A stretch of 64,000 nt of DNA from Clostridium porci (GCF_009696375.1 NZ_VUMD01000012.1:79307-143306), one strand, 5' to 3'. Counted from the first letter of the stretch, positions 9,650-17,663 are shown. Notes: generated from the letters alone by a model not told the origin. Translations and numbers: made by a program.

Positions 9650-9830
9650 GCGGCTGGAATGAAACCTGTGTCAAGGGCACAGACTCTTAGGGTTCACCCG
9701 GTGGGGTACAAGGCCCGGACGCGACTATGCGTCTGGGTATGAAATGTTGGCTTTAGCCAGTTGAGTGGGTAACTACGAGTTTCTCAACAGAAATGAAGTA
9801 CGCACGAAACCAAAATCCACCATTGAAAAT
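9650..9830 (+). mobile_element. Relic like an IS200/IS605 right end (omega-RNA-like)
   Basis: A gene-free block with a chain of hairpins: CTGTG/CACAG, CCCGGACGC (9714) with GCGTCTGGG (9729), TGGC/GCCA, and TTGAG (9761) with CTCAA (9783), then GAAGTACGCACGAA. From memory, this order and these words resemble the 3' end of clostridial IS200/IS605 elements, where the guide RNA of TnpB is encoded. No tnpA or tnpB is present here, and the usual terminal hairpin is not recognisable. It is therefore either a decayed element end or a stand-alone structured RNA. Confidence 0.4.
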
Positions 9831-9915
9831 TTTATAGCGTAATGACAAATACAAATAAAAAATTGCTGAACAGATGCTATAATCATAAGGAGGGGGATAA
9901 TTTAAAAAGTTAGGA

Positions 9916-9944
9916 TTGTTCCAGATAAAACGATATGATATACT
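9916..9944 (+). promoter_or_regulatory. Promoter of the small toxin transcript
   Basis: TTGTTC at 9916 and TATACT at 9939 have a 17-base spacer, 70 bases before the toxin start. A second candidate, an extended -10 (TGCTATAAT), lies at 9875-9883. Confidence 0.6.
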
Positions 9945-10013
9945 AAAAAAGGAACAATCGTGTCACTGCAAGGGCGTTGGCCTCCCATATACAAAAGTTG
10001 GGAGGTGGTGCAG

Positions 10014-10097
10014 ATGGAATTTAGCTTTCAGGACTTAATGACCTTTGGGCTATTCATTCTGGCATTGCTTACCTTTATATTTCATAAGCGTAAGTAA
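10014..10097 (+). CDS. Small membrane toxin of a type I toxin-antitoxin system (holin-like)
   Basis: A 27-residue peptide beginning MEFSFQDLMTFG, with one hydrophobic helix (LFILALLTFIF) and a basic tail HKRK. This fits the putative holin-like toxin family related to TxpA/BsrG-type peptides, which insert into the membrane. The ribosome binding site GGGAGGTGG lies in a hairpin (CCTCCCA 9981-9987 with TGGGAGG 9999-10005), as expected for translationally repressed type I toxins. A convergent antisense RNA is predicted from a strong promoter downstream. Toxicity itself is inference. Confidence 0.75.
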   Translation: MEFSFQDLMTFGLFILALLTFIFHKRK

Positions 10098-10129
10098 CGT
10101 TTTTCTATAAAAATCCCAGAAATGGGTAT

Positions 10130-10224
10130 AGAAAAACCACCCTTGTAAACTTGGCTGTTGAGAGGGTGGATTTTCTATCTTCCAAATAGGCCAACCCCTT
10201 GTATGGGGCGGTTGTTCCTTTTAT
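10130..10224 (-). ncRNA. Predicted antisense antitoxin RNA
   Basis: A consensus promoter on the minus strand would start an RNA near 10224 that runs to the shared hairpin at about 10130. It overlaps the 3' end of the toxin mRNA, the layout of TxpA/RatA-like and BsrE-like type I pairs. No protein is encoded. The RNA itself is inferred from promoter and terminator only. Confidence 0.6.
10137..10169. terminator. Bidirectional terminator shared by toxin mRNA and antisense RNA
   Basis: CCACCCT (10137-10143) pairs with AGGGTGG (10163-10169). T tracts follow on both strands (ATTTTCTAT on plus, TTTTTCTAT on minus). A second hairpin of the same character, TTTTTCTATA...TATAGAAAAA, lies at about 10101-10136. 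Confidence 0.7.
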
Positions 10225-10230
10225 GCATAT

Positions 10231-10259
10231 ATTATAACAATAGGAAAGAGATAATTCAA
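10231..10259 (-). promoter_or_regulatory. Promoter of the antisense RNA
   Basis: On the minus strand TTGAAT (10259-10254) and TATAAT (10236-10231) are separated by exactly 17 bases. Confidence 0.75.
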
Positions 10260-10423
10260 GCCCCTTTATGTTGACTGTAGTAATTTAAAATAGAGGAAAA
10301 GAAATGTATGGCCGGAAGAGCACATAAGATAATGGGTATGTATATAGGTAATATGATTGTAGGCCATCAAATAAATGTAATAGGGCCCGGCAAGGAGCCG
10401 TAAAAACCACTTATTATTATCCA

Positions 10424-10585
10424 ATGTGTCGTAAAAACCCTTGCTTTAGCTGCGGGGAGTGTCAAGTGAGTACGTTAGGATTAAATGAAGCTGCAAAAAG
10501 GAAATATATCCAAGATCAGGAAAAACAGGGTATTATGCAAGATAAATTAAGTGTAAAAGAATACGAAGACCCTTTTAAGAATTAA
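10424..10585 (+). CDS. Small cysteine-containing protein, unknown
   Basis: A 53-codon open frame starting MCRKNPCFSCGECQ with four cysteines (7 to 13 in a CxxCxxC-like pattern), then a charged helical tail ending EYEDPFKN. No good ribosome binding site precedes the ATG, and the frame is open upstream for some codons (VKTTYYYP), so this may be the end of a larger broken gene. I do not recognise a family. The surrounding 500 bases (10260-10754) hold no other gene I can support. Confidence 0.35.
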   Translation: MCRKNPCFSCGECQVSTLGLNEAAKRKYIQDQEKQGIMQDKLSVKEYEDPFKN

Positions 10586-10754
10586 GTCGAAGGAATACAA
10601 ACGCTTCTTTAGAGGCATCAGCAACTGCGATAGGGACTTGAACGAAGAGAAGGACTAGGGCGCCTTGAGACGCTGGCTGTAAGAAAAGAAATGATATTTC
10701 TGGAAATGAGAGGTATAATCAGAGAAAAGGAAGCAGCAAAGGAGCTTATACATT

Positions 10755-11564
10755 ATGAAAATAATAAGGATATACAGCTTATTGGTGGGAGCCGTTTTAC
10801 TGGCGGCAGGAACTATTGCCATGACCAGCCTAGGCGGGGTAAGGGTTCGGACGGAAACGGACAGCACAGCAAAAGGGCCGGGAGTAGCCTCTGGAGTAGG
10901 TGATAAGGTTCCTGCCGAATGCTCTGAAGGGACAGAAGGTCTTCCGTCTGTTCGAAACGGCGAGATTATTCCTGCCAATCTTACCGGGGCAGAGGGAGCC
11001 GACCAGTTAATTGTTGTAGTTGGGACAGGAGGCTGCAACGCGGACGTTTCTTATTATAAAAAGAACCAGGACGGAGGCTGGGAGCTTGCCTGGAAGGAAG
11101 CGGGCGTCGTTGGGAGAGGCGGAATCACGGCTCATAAGCGAGAGGGAGATGGAAAAACTCCGGCCGGCACCTACGGCCTTACCATGGCCTTTGGTTTAAA
11201 AGAGGATCCGGGAAGTATTCTGCCTTACCATAAGATAGCAAAAGGCGACTATTGGGTGGACGATTCAGCCAGCCCCTATTATAATAAGCTGGTGAACACC
11301 TCGCAGCTTCCCAAAAGCTGGAAGTCCGCTGAGAATATGAGCGCGGCCTCCCCCTATTATAATTATGGGCTGGCATTAAACTACAATTCTGACTGTATCC
11401 CCGGTATGGGCTCCGCTATCTTCCTTCACTGCTCTGCGGCCTCGTCTGACAACGGTTCTGCGGGATGTATCCGTTTACCGGAAGCAAGGGCTATGGAGCT
11501 GGTTCAGTCTGTGACTAAGCAGACGAAAATTGTGATTGCGCCTGACTTGAACCAGTTATATTAA
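10755..11564 (+). CDS. Exported L,D-transpeptidase (YkuD domain)
   Basis: A 269 aa protein with an N-terminal membrane/signal segment (IYSLLVGAVLLAAGTIAM) and a C-terminal YkuD catalytic domain. The active-site region reads HCSAASSDNGSAGCIRLP with the catalytic Cys238, preceded by the GDGKTPAGTYGL segment typical of the subfamily with a split fold. Such enzymes cross-link or trim peptidoglycan stem peptides outside the cell. An AAAGGAG ribosome binding site lies 12 bases before the ATG. It is followed by a terminator and appears monocistronic. Confidence 0.85.
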   Translation: MKIIRIYSLLVGAVLLAAGTIAMTSLGGVRVRTETDSTAKGPGVASGVGDKVPAECSEGTEGLPSVRNGEIIPANLTGAEGADQLIVVVGTGGCNADVSYYKKNQDGGWELAWKEAGVVGRGGITAHKREGDGKTPAGTYGLTMAFGLKEDPGSILPYHKIAKGDYWVDDSASPYYNKLVNTSQLPKSWKSAENMSAASPYYNYGLALNYNSDCIPGMGSAIFLHCSAASSDNGSAGCIRLPEARAMELVQSVTKQTKIVIAPDLNQLY

Positions 11565-11605
11565 AGGATGGAGCTAAATAACTTTGTTGGTTATCGTTAG
11601 ATAAA

Positions 11606-11647
11606 GGCAGTGGTGCGCTTGTATCAGCGCGGCCCTGCCATTTTTTT
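11606..11647 (+). terminator. Terminator of the L,D-transpeptidase gene
   Basis: GGCAG...GCGC pairs with GCGC...CTGCC around a short loop and is followed by seven T residues. It overlaps the 3' end of the convergent reverse gene. Confidence 0.75.
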
Positions 11648-11905
11648 CGCTATCATTTTTAAAAGCTCCAGCCTTTTTCTGTCCTTGGGAGACATATTAG
11701 AGCTTAAAATAGACACCAGAAGGGCTGTTTCCTGGTCGTTGAACTGGAGCCCCTTTTCCTGAGCCTCCAGATTAACAGTCATGAAGGCTTCCATCAGGTG
11801 GTTTTTATCTGTTCGTTCAATTTGCTCTGCAAACTGTGTCAGTAATGTGAGCTTTTCCGGGCTGATGTCTTCCAGTCTAGGGTCCTGTTTCCAACTTATA
11901 TCCAT
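11624..11905 (-). CDS. Small conserved protein, unknown
   Basis: A 93 aa mostly helical, charged protein (starts MDISWKQDPRLEDISPEKL) ending in a basic stretch SPKDRKRLELLKMIAKKM. No signal peptide or known motif is visible. An AAAGGAAT ribosome binding site precedes the ATG. It lies 29 bases downstream of another small reverse gene, and the two probably form one transcript. I know proteins of this kind only as hypothetical proteins of Lachnospiraceae. Confidence 0.65.
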   Translation of the reverse strand: MDISWKQDPRLEDISPEKLTLLTQFAEQIERTDKNHLMEAFMTVNLEAQEKGLQFNDQETALLVSILSSNMSPKDRKRLELLKMIAKKMAGPR

Positions 11906-11934
11906 ATGATGTATTCCTTTCTGAGAAAACGTTT

Positions 11935-12351
11935 TTACGCCATGGACTGAAACGCAGTCATCATCATCTGCATGGTTTCAAAACGGGACTGCTGTTCCGG
12001 GGTAAGGAAGCGGCGAAGCTGTTCCATAGGAGTCTGGCCGTCCATAAAAGCTTGGGCCATATCGATCATATCCTGCTCAGAAGGATTCCCATAGGGGCGG
12101 ATGGCCTTGAGCAAATCCCGGACGGAGGTGTTTTGTTCCTTTTTTTCTAAAGAGCAGATGCCCATAGAGGCCACTTCTTCTGTTTCAAAGAGCTCTATGG
12201 TTTTTCGCAGCTCCTGAGCTTTTACGAATAAAGATACGGCACGCTGTTCTGGTATACCTAAATAGGGAAGGGCAGCTTTTATCATTTGCAGGTGATGGTC
12301 TCCTATCAGATAGTCCAAATCTGTAAGCTTATAATCGTTCAATGGGGGCAT
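11935..12351 (-). CDS. Small conserved protein, unknown
   Basis: A 138 aa soluble, helix-rich protein. It has a methionine/glutamine-rich C-terminus (FLTPEQQSRFETMQMMM) and a middle region with SLEKKEQNTSVRDLLKAI. No known domain is recognised. It is the first gene of a two-gene reverse unit. The ribosome binding site is weak. The C-terminal RRFLTPEQQ pattern also occurs in small regulators of sporulating clostridia, but I cannot assign a role. Confidence 0.6.
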   Translation of the reverse strand: MPPLNDYKLTDLDYLIGDHHLQMIKAALPYLGIPEQRAVSLFVKAQELRKTIELFETEEVASMGICSLEKKEQNTSVRDLLKAIRPYGNPSEQDMIDMAQAFMDGQTPMEQLRRFLTPEQQSRFETMQMMMTAFQSMA

Positions 12352-12486
12352 ATGGTTTTACCGGCCTTCTGTTTCTTTGTTTTAAGCTTATGCAGGTAAA
12401 GCTGGTTCCATGCCATATTTTTTTGACGTTATGAGCCAAAGCATAGGCCATGCATATATTAATAATATGGAAGGAGAGTGAAATCC

Positions 12487-12636
12487 ATGTACAGCCGTCT
12501 TGTAATTGAAGGAAATGCGGTTTATGAAATAGATGATGAATGTTTAAAAAGGAAGCAGGGCAGGAAGGGATATGGAGGTAAGAACCGGGGCCATCAAGGA
12601 TATTCGGGCTCCATGAATGCTGGCGCTTCCAAGTAA
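12487..12636 (+). CDS. 49 aa conserved small protein
   Basis: Starts MYSRLVIEGNAVYEIDDECL and ends in a Gly/Lys/Arg-rich tail. The ATG follows GGAAGGAGAGTG at good spacing, and a clean terminator lies 20 bases after the stop, so this is a real transcription unit. The N-terminal part looks like a small beta-strand unit. I recognise it only as a recurring hypothetical protein of this bacterial family. Confidence 0.65.
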   Translation: MYSRLVIEGNAVYEIDDECLKRKQGRKGYGGKNRGHQGYSGSMNAGASK

Positions 12637-12654
12637 AAAGGGGTTGAATGTTGA

Positions 12655-12683
12655 GGCATTGGCGTAAAGCTGATGCCATTTTT
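12655..12683 (+). terminator. Terminator of the 49 aa gene
   Basis: GGCATTGGC pairs with GCTGATGCC around GTAAA and is followed by ATTTTTA. Confidence 0.75.
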
Positions 12684-12852
12684 AAATTAGATACTTTTAT
12701 CCCACCCTATTATGTGACATACTTATAAAAATAGGAGCTCCTATTTATGGAAAGCATGCTGAAGAACTAGAAGAAATCTTTGAGGAACGCAGAAAACAAA
12801 AGCGCTCCAAAGAACAAAAAACGGCATAGCCATAAGGCCTATACCGTATTTT
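12684..12852 (+). other. Gene remnant and hairpin, no intact gene
   Basis: An open frame without a start codon ends at 12829 with the residues KHAEELEEIFEERRKQKR. It looks like the tail of a lost gene. It runs into a hairpin (12821-12847, ACGGCATAGCC with GGCCTATACCGT) with a T-rich flank, probably that gene's old terminator. Confidence 0.35.
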
Positions 12853-12955
12853 GATTAAGAGTAGCTGTCCCCTTCACTGTTTTATGTGCAGGGGACGAAG
12901 CAGCTCCCTTTCATTATGTTAAATTTCTTTGGTGAAGGCTCCTAAAGAGGTAGAA

Positions 12956-13180
12956 TTAGCAGAAGAAGCCGTTTCCGCCGCCACAACAGCAGGACAGGAT
13001 CAGGATAATCCAGATGAATTCACATCCATTCCCACAACCGCTGCCGCAGTTATTACCGAAGAAGCCGTTTCCACCGCCACAGCAGCACAGAATCAGAATC
13101 AGCCAAATACAATTAAATCCGCTTCCTCCGTTTCCGCATCCACAGTCACAACCGCAGTTTGTTGCTGCTACATCACTCAT
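12956..13180 (-). CDS. Cysteine/glycine-rich small protein with duplicated unit
   Basis: A 74 aa protein starting MSDVAATNCGCDCGCGNG. It is built from two copies of a unit: a hydrophobic helix of the type IWLILILCCCGGGNGFF, each introduced by a Cys/Gly-rich stretch. The second copy reads FIWIILILSCCCGGGNGFF. A perfect GGAGGAACTATC ribosome binding site precedes the ATG. Similar clostridial proteins are annotated as chorion-like high-cysteine proteins, and small Gly/Cys-rich membrane peptides are common in spore coats, so a spore or envelope role is possible but unproven. Confidence 0.7.
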   Translation of the reverse strand: MSDVAATNCGCDCGCGNGGSGFNCIWLILILCCCGGGNGFFGNNCGSGCGNGCEFIWIILILSCCCGGGNGFFC

Positions 13181-13273
13181 GATAGTTCCTCCATTAAAGT
13201 TTAATTACACTGTATCATATGACCTTTGGCTTGCTCATGTTTCTAAGTTTTTTAAAAAATTTTTATTATTTGT

Positions 13274-13302
13274 TGGTACATGCAAAGAAAATATAGTATA
13301 AT
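13274..13302 (+). promoter_or_regulatory. Promoter candidate for the AlaX-AI-2E operon
   Basis: TATAAT at 13297-13302 with a weak TGGTAC -35 at 13274, 17 bases apart, 54 bases before the ATG. Confidence 0.45.
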
Positions 13303-13355
13303 GTCCACGCAGGCAGCAGTGTAAAGATGGCTGAGCTGCAAAAGGGGCTACAAAT

Positions 13356-14558
13356 ATGGAAAAGAACCGATTATATTATCAGACTCCCTATGTGAAGTCA
13401 TTTATGTGTACAGTGGAAACTTGTGAGGAAAGCGGCAGAGGCACCTGGCTGGTGACTTTGAACCAGACTGGATTTTACCCTGAGGGCGGTGGTCAGCCCT
13501 CAGATACAGGTATCTTAAATGAAGTGGAGGTTCTATCTGTCCGGGAGAAGGGAGGACGTATCCTCCATGAGCTGGCGTCTCCCCTGGAGCCGGGGACTCT
13601 GGCAGAGGGAAGGATAGACTGGCAAAAGAGATACGACCATATGCAGCAGCATACAGGAGAACACATCCTGGCAGGGCTGATTCACCAAATTTATGGCTAT
13701 GACAACGTGGGCTTTCACATGGGAACAGAGGAAGTGACGGTGGATTTTAATGGTGAATTGACCAATGAGCAGCTGGACGAGCTGGAAAATAAAGCCAATG
13801 AGATTGTCTATGCCAATGTTTTGGTGCGGGTTATTTATCCCTCCCAGGAGGAGCTTCTGACCATGGATTACCGCAGCAAAAAGGAATTGCCGGGTTTGGT
13901 ACGGATTGTGGAAATACCGGGAGGGGATGTCTGTGCCTGCTGTGGAACCCATGTGGAGCATACGGGAGAAGTGGGGATCATCAAGATAAAGAGTATGATG
14001 CGATATAAAGGGGGAGTTCGCCTTTTCATGCTTTGCGGCCGCAGGGCTGTTCTGGATTACAGGGCCAGGCTGAAGGATGAGCTGAAAATATCCAATCTTC
14101 TGTCAGCTAAGCTTCATCTGGCTCCGGAGGCAGTTGAGAAGCTTAAAAACGACGCTCAGGCGAAGGATATGCTTATAGGCCGCCTTTACAGCCAGCTTTT
14201 AGACTTAAAGGTTCAGGGTTTTCCTGAGAGTGGCAGGCCCCTGGTGGTATTTCAGGAGGGGATGGCTCCGGTTCAGATTCGTCAGATGGCTACTCTCCTT
14301 TATGAGCAGAACAAGGGCCGGATTGTGGCCGTATGCTCAGGCAGTGACGAGAAGCAGGAGTATCGCTACGCTCTTGGAAGCAGTAAAGCTGATGTGCGGA
14401 TCTTGAGCAGGATACTTAACAGAAGGCTTAATGGACAGGGCGGAGGAAGCTCTCTTATGGCCCAGGGTACCTTCCGGTCCTGCAAAAGAACCATAGAGGA
14501 AATTTTTTATGAGGAAGCAAACAAAATAAAAGGAGAGGATGATGGAGCTGAATCATGA
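13356..14558 (+). CDS. AlaX-type alanyl-tRNA editing protein (long form)
   Basis: A 400 aa stand-alone relative of the editing domain of alanyl-tRNA synthetase, which removes serine or glycine wrongly attached to tRNA-Ala. The zinc site is visible: His99 and His103 in HTGEH, then Cys193, Cys195 and His199 in the CACCGTHVEH region. The N-terminal GFYPEGGGQPSDTG is the family's beta-barrel signature. The C-terminal 130 residues resemble a DHHA1 domain (SLMAQG near the end). The gene overlaps the following permease gene by 20 bases. Cytoplasmic. Confidence 0.9.
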   Translation: MEKNRLYYQTPYVKSFMCTVETCEESGRGTWLVTLNQTGFYPEGGGQPSDTGILNEVEVLSVREKGGRILHELASPLEPGTLAEGRIDWQKRYDHMQQHTGEHILAGLIHQIYGYDNVGFHMGTEEVTVDFNGELTNEQLDELENKANEIVYANVLVRVIYPSQEELLTMDYRSKKELPGLVRIVEIPGGDVCACCGTHVEHTGEVGIIKIKSMMRYKGGVRLFMLCGRRAVLDYRARLKDELKISNLLSAKLHLAPEAVEKLKNDAQAKDMLIGRLYSQLLDLKVQGFPESGRPLVVFQEGMAPVQIRQMATLLYEQNKGRIVAVCSGSDEKQEYRYALGSSKADVRILSRILNRRLNGQGGGSSLMAQGTFRSCKRTIEEIFYEEANKIKGEDDGAES

Positions 14559-15738
14559 TACAATAAAAAAATTGCGGGGACTTATCCTGTTTACAGTAGT
14601 GGCAGTGGTTGCGGGCATTAACTACCGGCAGCTGCTGGGGCTGACCGCGGCTCTGGTGCGCATTGCAGGGCCTTTTATTCTGGGCGGGGCAATCGCTTTT
14701 ATTCTCAACGTGCCTATGCGCAATATTGAGCGTCATCTGCCTCTGGAAGGGAGGGCAAGAGGCCTCAAACGGCCGGCCAGTTTGGCGCTTACCATCTTTG
14801 TGGTGACTGGGATATTATTTCTGGTTACTTTTGTGGTGACTCCCCAGCTTTTTAGTACCTTTGAAATTCTTCAAAGCAGTGTGCCAGCCTTTTTTACAAG
14901 CCTTAGGAAAGAGGCGGAACAGCTGTTTGCCAACAATGCAATGATTCTGGAGCAGGTAAACCATCTCCAGGTGGACTGGCAGCAGATATTAAAGGATATG
15001 GTGGAGTTTTTAAAGACAGGGGCAGGCTCTATGCTGAACACTACCTTTTCTGCGGCTGTGTCCATTGTAAGCGGCGTGTCCTCTTTTCTGATAGGATTTA
15101 TCTTTGCGATTTATATTCTGCTTCAAAAGGAAAACTTAAAGCGTCAGACTGTGAAGCTGCTGGCTGCGTTTCTTCCTGCGAAGGCAGTAGCCAGGATACT
15201 GGAGATTGCCGCTTTGACAGAGCGTACCTTTTCCAGCTTTCTTACGGGACAGTGCTTAGAAGCAGTGATTTTGGGCACTATGTTTTTTGTAACGCTGACA
15301 GTGCTGCGGCTTCCCTATGCCCTGCTCATCGGAGTGCTCATCGCCTTTACAGCGTTAATTCCCATATTTGGCGCTTTTGTGGGACTGGGTGTGGGAGCTT
15401 TTCTGATGCTGATGGTAAATCCTATGGACGCGCTTATATTTACAGTCACCTTCTTGGTGCTTCAGCAGCTTGAGGGAAATCTGATTTATCCCTATGTAGT
15501 AGGAAACTCCGTGGGACTCCCTTCCATATGGGTGCTGGTTGCGGTAACAGTAGGCGGCAGTATAATGGGAATTGTGGGAATGCTTGTATTTATTCCTTTC
15601 AGTTCTGTGCTTTATGCTCTTTTAAGGGAGACGGTGAATGTGAGATTAAAAGGGAGGCTTGGGATGGAGAAGAGTGAGGAGGCTAAGGCTGCCGTTTTAA
15701 AGGAAACAAAAATGCATGAATCCAAGCCGGAAGAGTAA
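14539..15738 (+). CDS. AI-2E family (UPF0118) transporter
   Basis: A 399 aa membrane protein with the family's layout: hydrophobic N-terminal helices, a soluble amphipathic middle (residues about 110-160) and a C-terminal block with LEGNLIYPYVVGNSVGLPSIWVL-type residues around 320. Members have been linked to autoinducer-2 export and to sodium/proton exchange, so the substrate is uncertain. Two ATG codons are adjacent. The second, at 14542, has the better distance to AGGAGAGG. The gene is translationally coupled to the AlaX gene. Confidence 0.85.
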   Translation: MMELNHDTIKKLRGLILFTVVAVVAGINYRQLLGLTAALVRIAGPFILGGAIAFILNVPMRNIERHLPLEGRARGLKRPASLALTIFVVTGILFLVTFVVTPQLFSTFEILQSSVPAFFTSLRKEAEQLFANNAMILEQVNHLQVDWQQILKDMVEFLKTGAGSMLNTTFSAAVSIVSGVSSFLIGFIFAIYILLQKENLKRQTVKLLAAFLPAKAVARILEIAALTERTFSSFLTGQCLEAVILGTMFFVTLTVLRLPYALLIGVLIAFTALIPIFGAFVGLGVGAFLMLMVNPMDALIFTVTFLVLQQLEGNLIYPYVVGNSVGLPSIWVLVAVTVGGSIMGIVGMLVFIPFSSVLYALLRETVNVRLKGRLGMEKSEEAKAAVLKETKMHESKPEE

Positions 15739-15773
15739 AACGGATAAATATAAAGCAGATGAAAGGAACAGGG

Positions 15774-17348
15774 ATGGAAACTACAGAGTTCAGGCCAGAG
15801 AATTGGAGAGACGAATACAGGGAATTTGCAGAGGCTACATCAAAATTTTATAAGAAGGAGCTGGACGCAAAAGCATACAAAGGAATATCTGGGGGCTTTG
15901 GAAGCTATGCCCAGAAAGGAGGCGAGGCCAGCATGCTCCGGCTGCGCCTGCCGGCAGGACGGATTGATAAGGAGCGGTTAAAGTTTATTGCAGACTGCGT
16001 AGAGCGCTATAAGATCAATCTGGTGCATTTTACCACCTGTCAGACGGTGCAGCTTCATAATTTGAATGAAGAAGCGGTATGCGCCATTGCAGTGGAGGCC
16101 CTTGACCATAACATACTTACAAGGGGAGGAGGCGGGGATTTTCCAAGAAACGTAATGGTATCGCCTTTATCTGGAGTTGAGAGAGATGAGTATTTTGATG
16201 TGCTCCCCTACGCCCTTGCGGCATCAGACTATTTAATGACCCTCATTAAAGGGCCGAAGCTTCCAAGAAAGCTGAAGGTGGCGTTTTCTAATACAAAAGC
16301 AAATATAACCCATGCGACCTTCCGTGACCTCGGCTTTACGGCCAGACCGGACGGAACCTTTGATGTGTACAGTGCAGGAGGCCTTGGCAATAATCCGTCC
16401 TTTGGCGTTTTAGTGGCTCAAGGTGTGGCTCCGGGCCAGATCCTGTATTATATCAGGGCTATGTACAACACCTTCTGCGCTTATGGAAATTATGAAAACC
16501 GGGCCAAAGCCAGAAGCCGGTTTATGAAGGATTCTTTGGGGGGAGAGGAGAGCTACAGGGAAGCATTTGGGGAAAAGCTGAAGGAGGTATACGCTTCGGG
16601 AGAAAATCTGGATTTGGATTTACCTGCTTCTGAACCTGCTTGGAAATTCAGAGCCGGTATGAAGCAAGCCCAGGGGAAAGCACCGGCGGACAGCCGGGTG
16701 ATTGGGCAGAAGCAGCCGGGATTCTATGCGGTGAAATATCATCCGCTGGGAGGCGTTCCAGACACAGGCTTTTTCAAACGGATGTATGAGCTGATTAAGG
16801 ATATGGATCAGGTGGAGCTTCGCCTGGCTCCGGATGAGACGGCCTATATAATCAACTGTACAGGGGAGGAGGCTGGCCAGGTTCTGAAGGCTACAGAACA
16901 TGGGGCAAGAAACAGCTTTGAAGAATCGGTTGCATGCATCGGGGCTTCTATCTGTCAGCAGGGAGTTCGTGATTCTCAGGCGCTGTTAAACCATCTGGTG
17001 GAAATGGCCCGGAGGGAAGGCTTTGAGGATGGAGTGCTTCCCCGGATTCATATATCCGGCTGCCCTTCCTCCTGCGGGACCCACCAGATTGGAGCCTTGG
17101 GATTTCACGGTGGAGTCAAGGTAATAGAGAAGGTTCCTATGCCTGCCTTTACGCTTCATTATAATGGCTGTGATGTCCAGGAAAGAGAAAAGCTGGGAGA
17201 GAAGCTGGGAGTTATGCTGGAATTGAAGATACCTGATTTTCTAAAGCTTCTGGGACAGACCGTAAGAGAAAGCGGAATGAGGTTTGAAGAGTGGAGCCGG
17301 AATAATCCCGATGGAGTGAAGAAGATAGCGGCCCCCTTTATCCTGTAG
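15774..17348 (+). CDS. Sulfite/nitrite reductase-like siroheme protein
   Basis: A 524 aa protein with two ferredoxin-like half domains and two siroheme/4Fe-4S domains in the order typical of assimilatory sulfite or nitrite reductases. The cluster ligands are Cys388 and Cys394 (CIGASIC) and Cys430 and Cys434 (CPSSC). The N-terminal half has the HFTTCQTVQLHNL segment. It probably takes electrons from ferredoxin for a six-electron reduction; sequence alone does not settle sulfite or nitrite. The start at 15774 was chosen over 15759 because AAAGGAACAGGG precedes it. It follows the permease gene by 35 bases. Confidence 0.85.
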   Translation: METTEFRPENWRDEYREFAEATSKFYKKELDAKAYKGISGGFGSYAQKGGEASMLRLRLPAGRIDKERLKFIADCVERYKINLVHFTTCQTVQLHNLNEEAVCAIAVEALDHNILTRGGGGDFPRNVMVSPLSGVERDEYFDVLPYALAASDYLMTLIKGPKLPRKLKVAFSNTKANITHATFRDLGFTARPDGTFDVYSAGGLGNNPSFGVLVAQGVAPGQILYYIRAMYNTFCAYGNYENRAKARSRFMKDSLGGEESYREAFGEKLKEVYASGENLDLDLPASEPAWKFRAGMKQAQGKAPADSRVIGQKQPGFYAVKYHPLGGVPDTGFFKRMYELIKDMDQVELRLAPDETAYIINCTGEEAGQVLKATEHGARNSFEESVACIGASICQQGVRDSQALLNHLVEMARREGFEDGVLPRIHISGCPSSCGTHQIGALGFHGGVKVIEKVPMPAFTLHYNGCDVQEREKLGEKLGVMLELKIPDFLKLLGQTVRESGMRFEEWSRNNPDGVKKIAAPFIL

Positions 17349-17362
17349 CGTAAGCCGAAATT

Positions 17363-17393
17363 AGCCCGGAACCTGGCTGAACGGTTCCGGGCT
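17363..17393 (+). terminator. Terminator after the siroheme protein gene
   Basis: A perfect 11-base stem AGCCCGGAACC / GGTTCCGGGCT followed by a weak T-rich tail. Confidence 0.75.
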
Positions 17394-17426
17394 AGTCTTA
17401 GCTTTCTGACGTTATAAGCAACCTGC

Positions 17427-17663
17427 TTATTCTCCCTGATACATATATTTAATTAAACGTTCGATGTCCTCCTTGTCATGGGCAACTAGGTCTAATTCTT
17501 TAATATATCCGTTGGAGAAAATGGTAGCCATTGAAAGATACTGGGCTAATTTGGATTTCAGATTGATGCGGTCGCCTTCCGGGGATACTAGTTCTACTGT
17601 TCCTTTGCATTGGTCTATAACGTTGAAAAACTTTTCTACATCTGTAATATTCTGAACCTTCAC
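17427..17663 (-). CDS. Small HPr-like fold protein lacking the HPr active site
   Basis: A 78 aa protein. Its middle, from GTVELVSPEGDRINLKSKL to YIKELDLVAHDKEDIERL, follows the HPr pattern (strand, NxKS helix start, strand, acidic loop, C-terminal helix). The N-terminal part with the phosphorylatable histidine motif is absent. Homologues in Lachnospiraceae are often mislabelled polya polymerase. The start is GTG after AGGAGGAATTATA. It probably has a regulatory or binding role rather than sugar phosphotransfer, but this is inference. Confidence 0.6.
   Translation of the reverse strand: MKVQNITDVEKFFNVIDQCKGTVELVSPEGDRINLKSKLAQYLSMATIFSNGYIKELDLVAHDKEDIERLIKYMYQGE

Larger units (their letters stand above)
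9947..10222. repeat. Imperfect inverted arms framing the toxin locus
   Basis: AAAAGGAACAATCG (9947) is complementary to CGGTTGTTCCTTTT (10209), and AAGGGCGTTGGCCT (9970) to AGGCCAACCCCTT (10188), each with one or two mismatches. The 5' ends of the toxin mRNA and of the facing antisense RNA are therefore near copies of each other. Confidence 0.7.
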
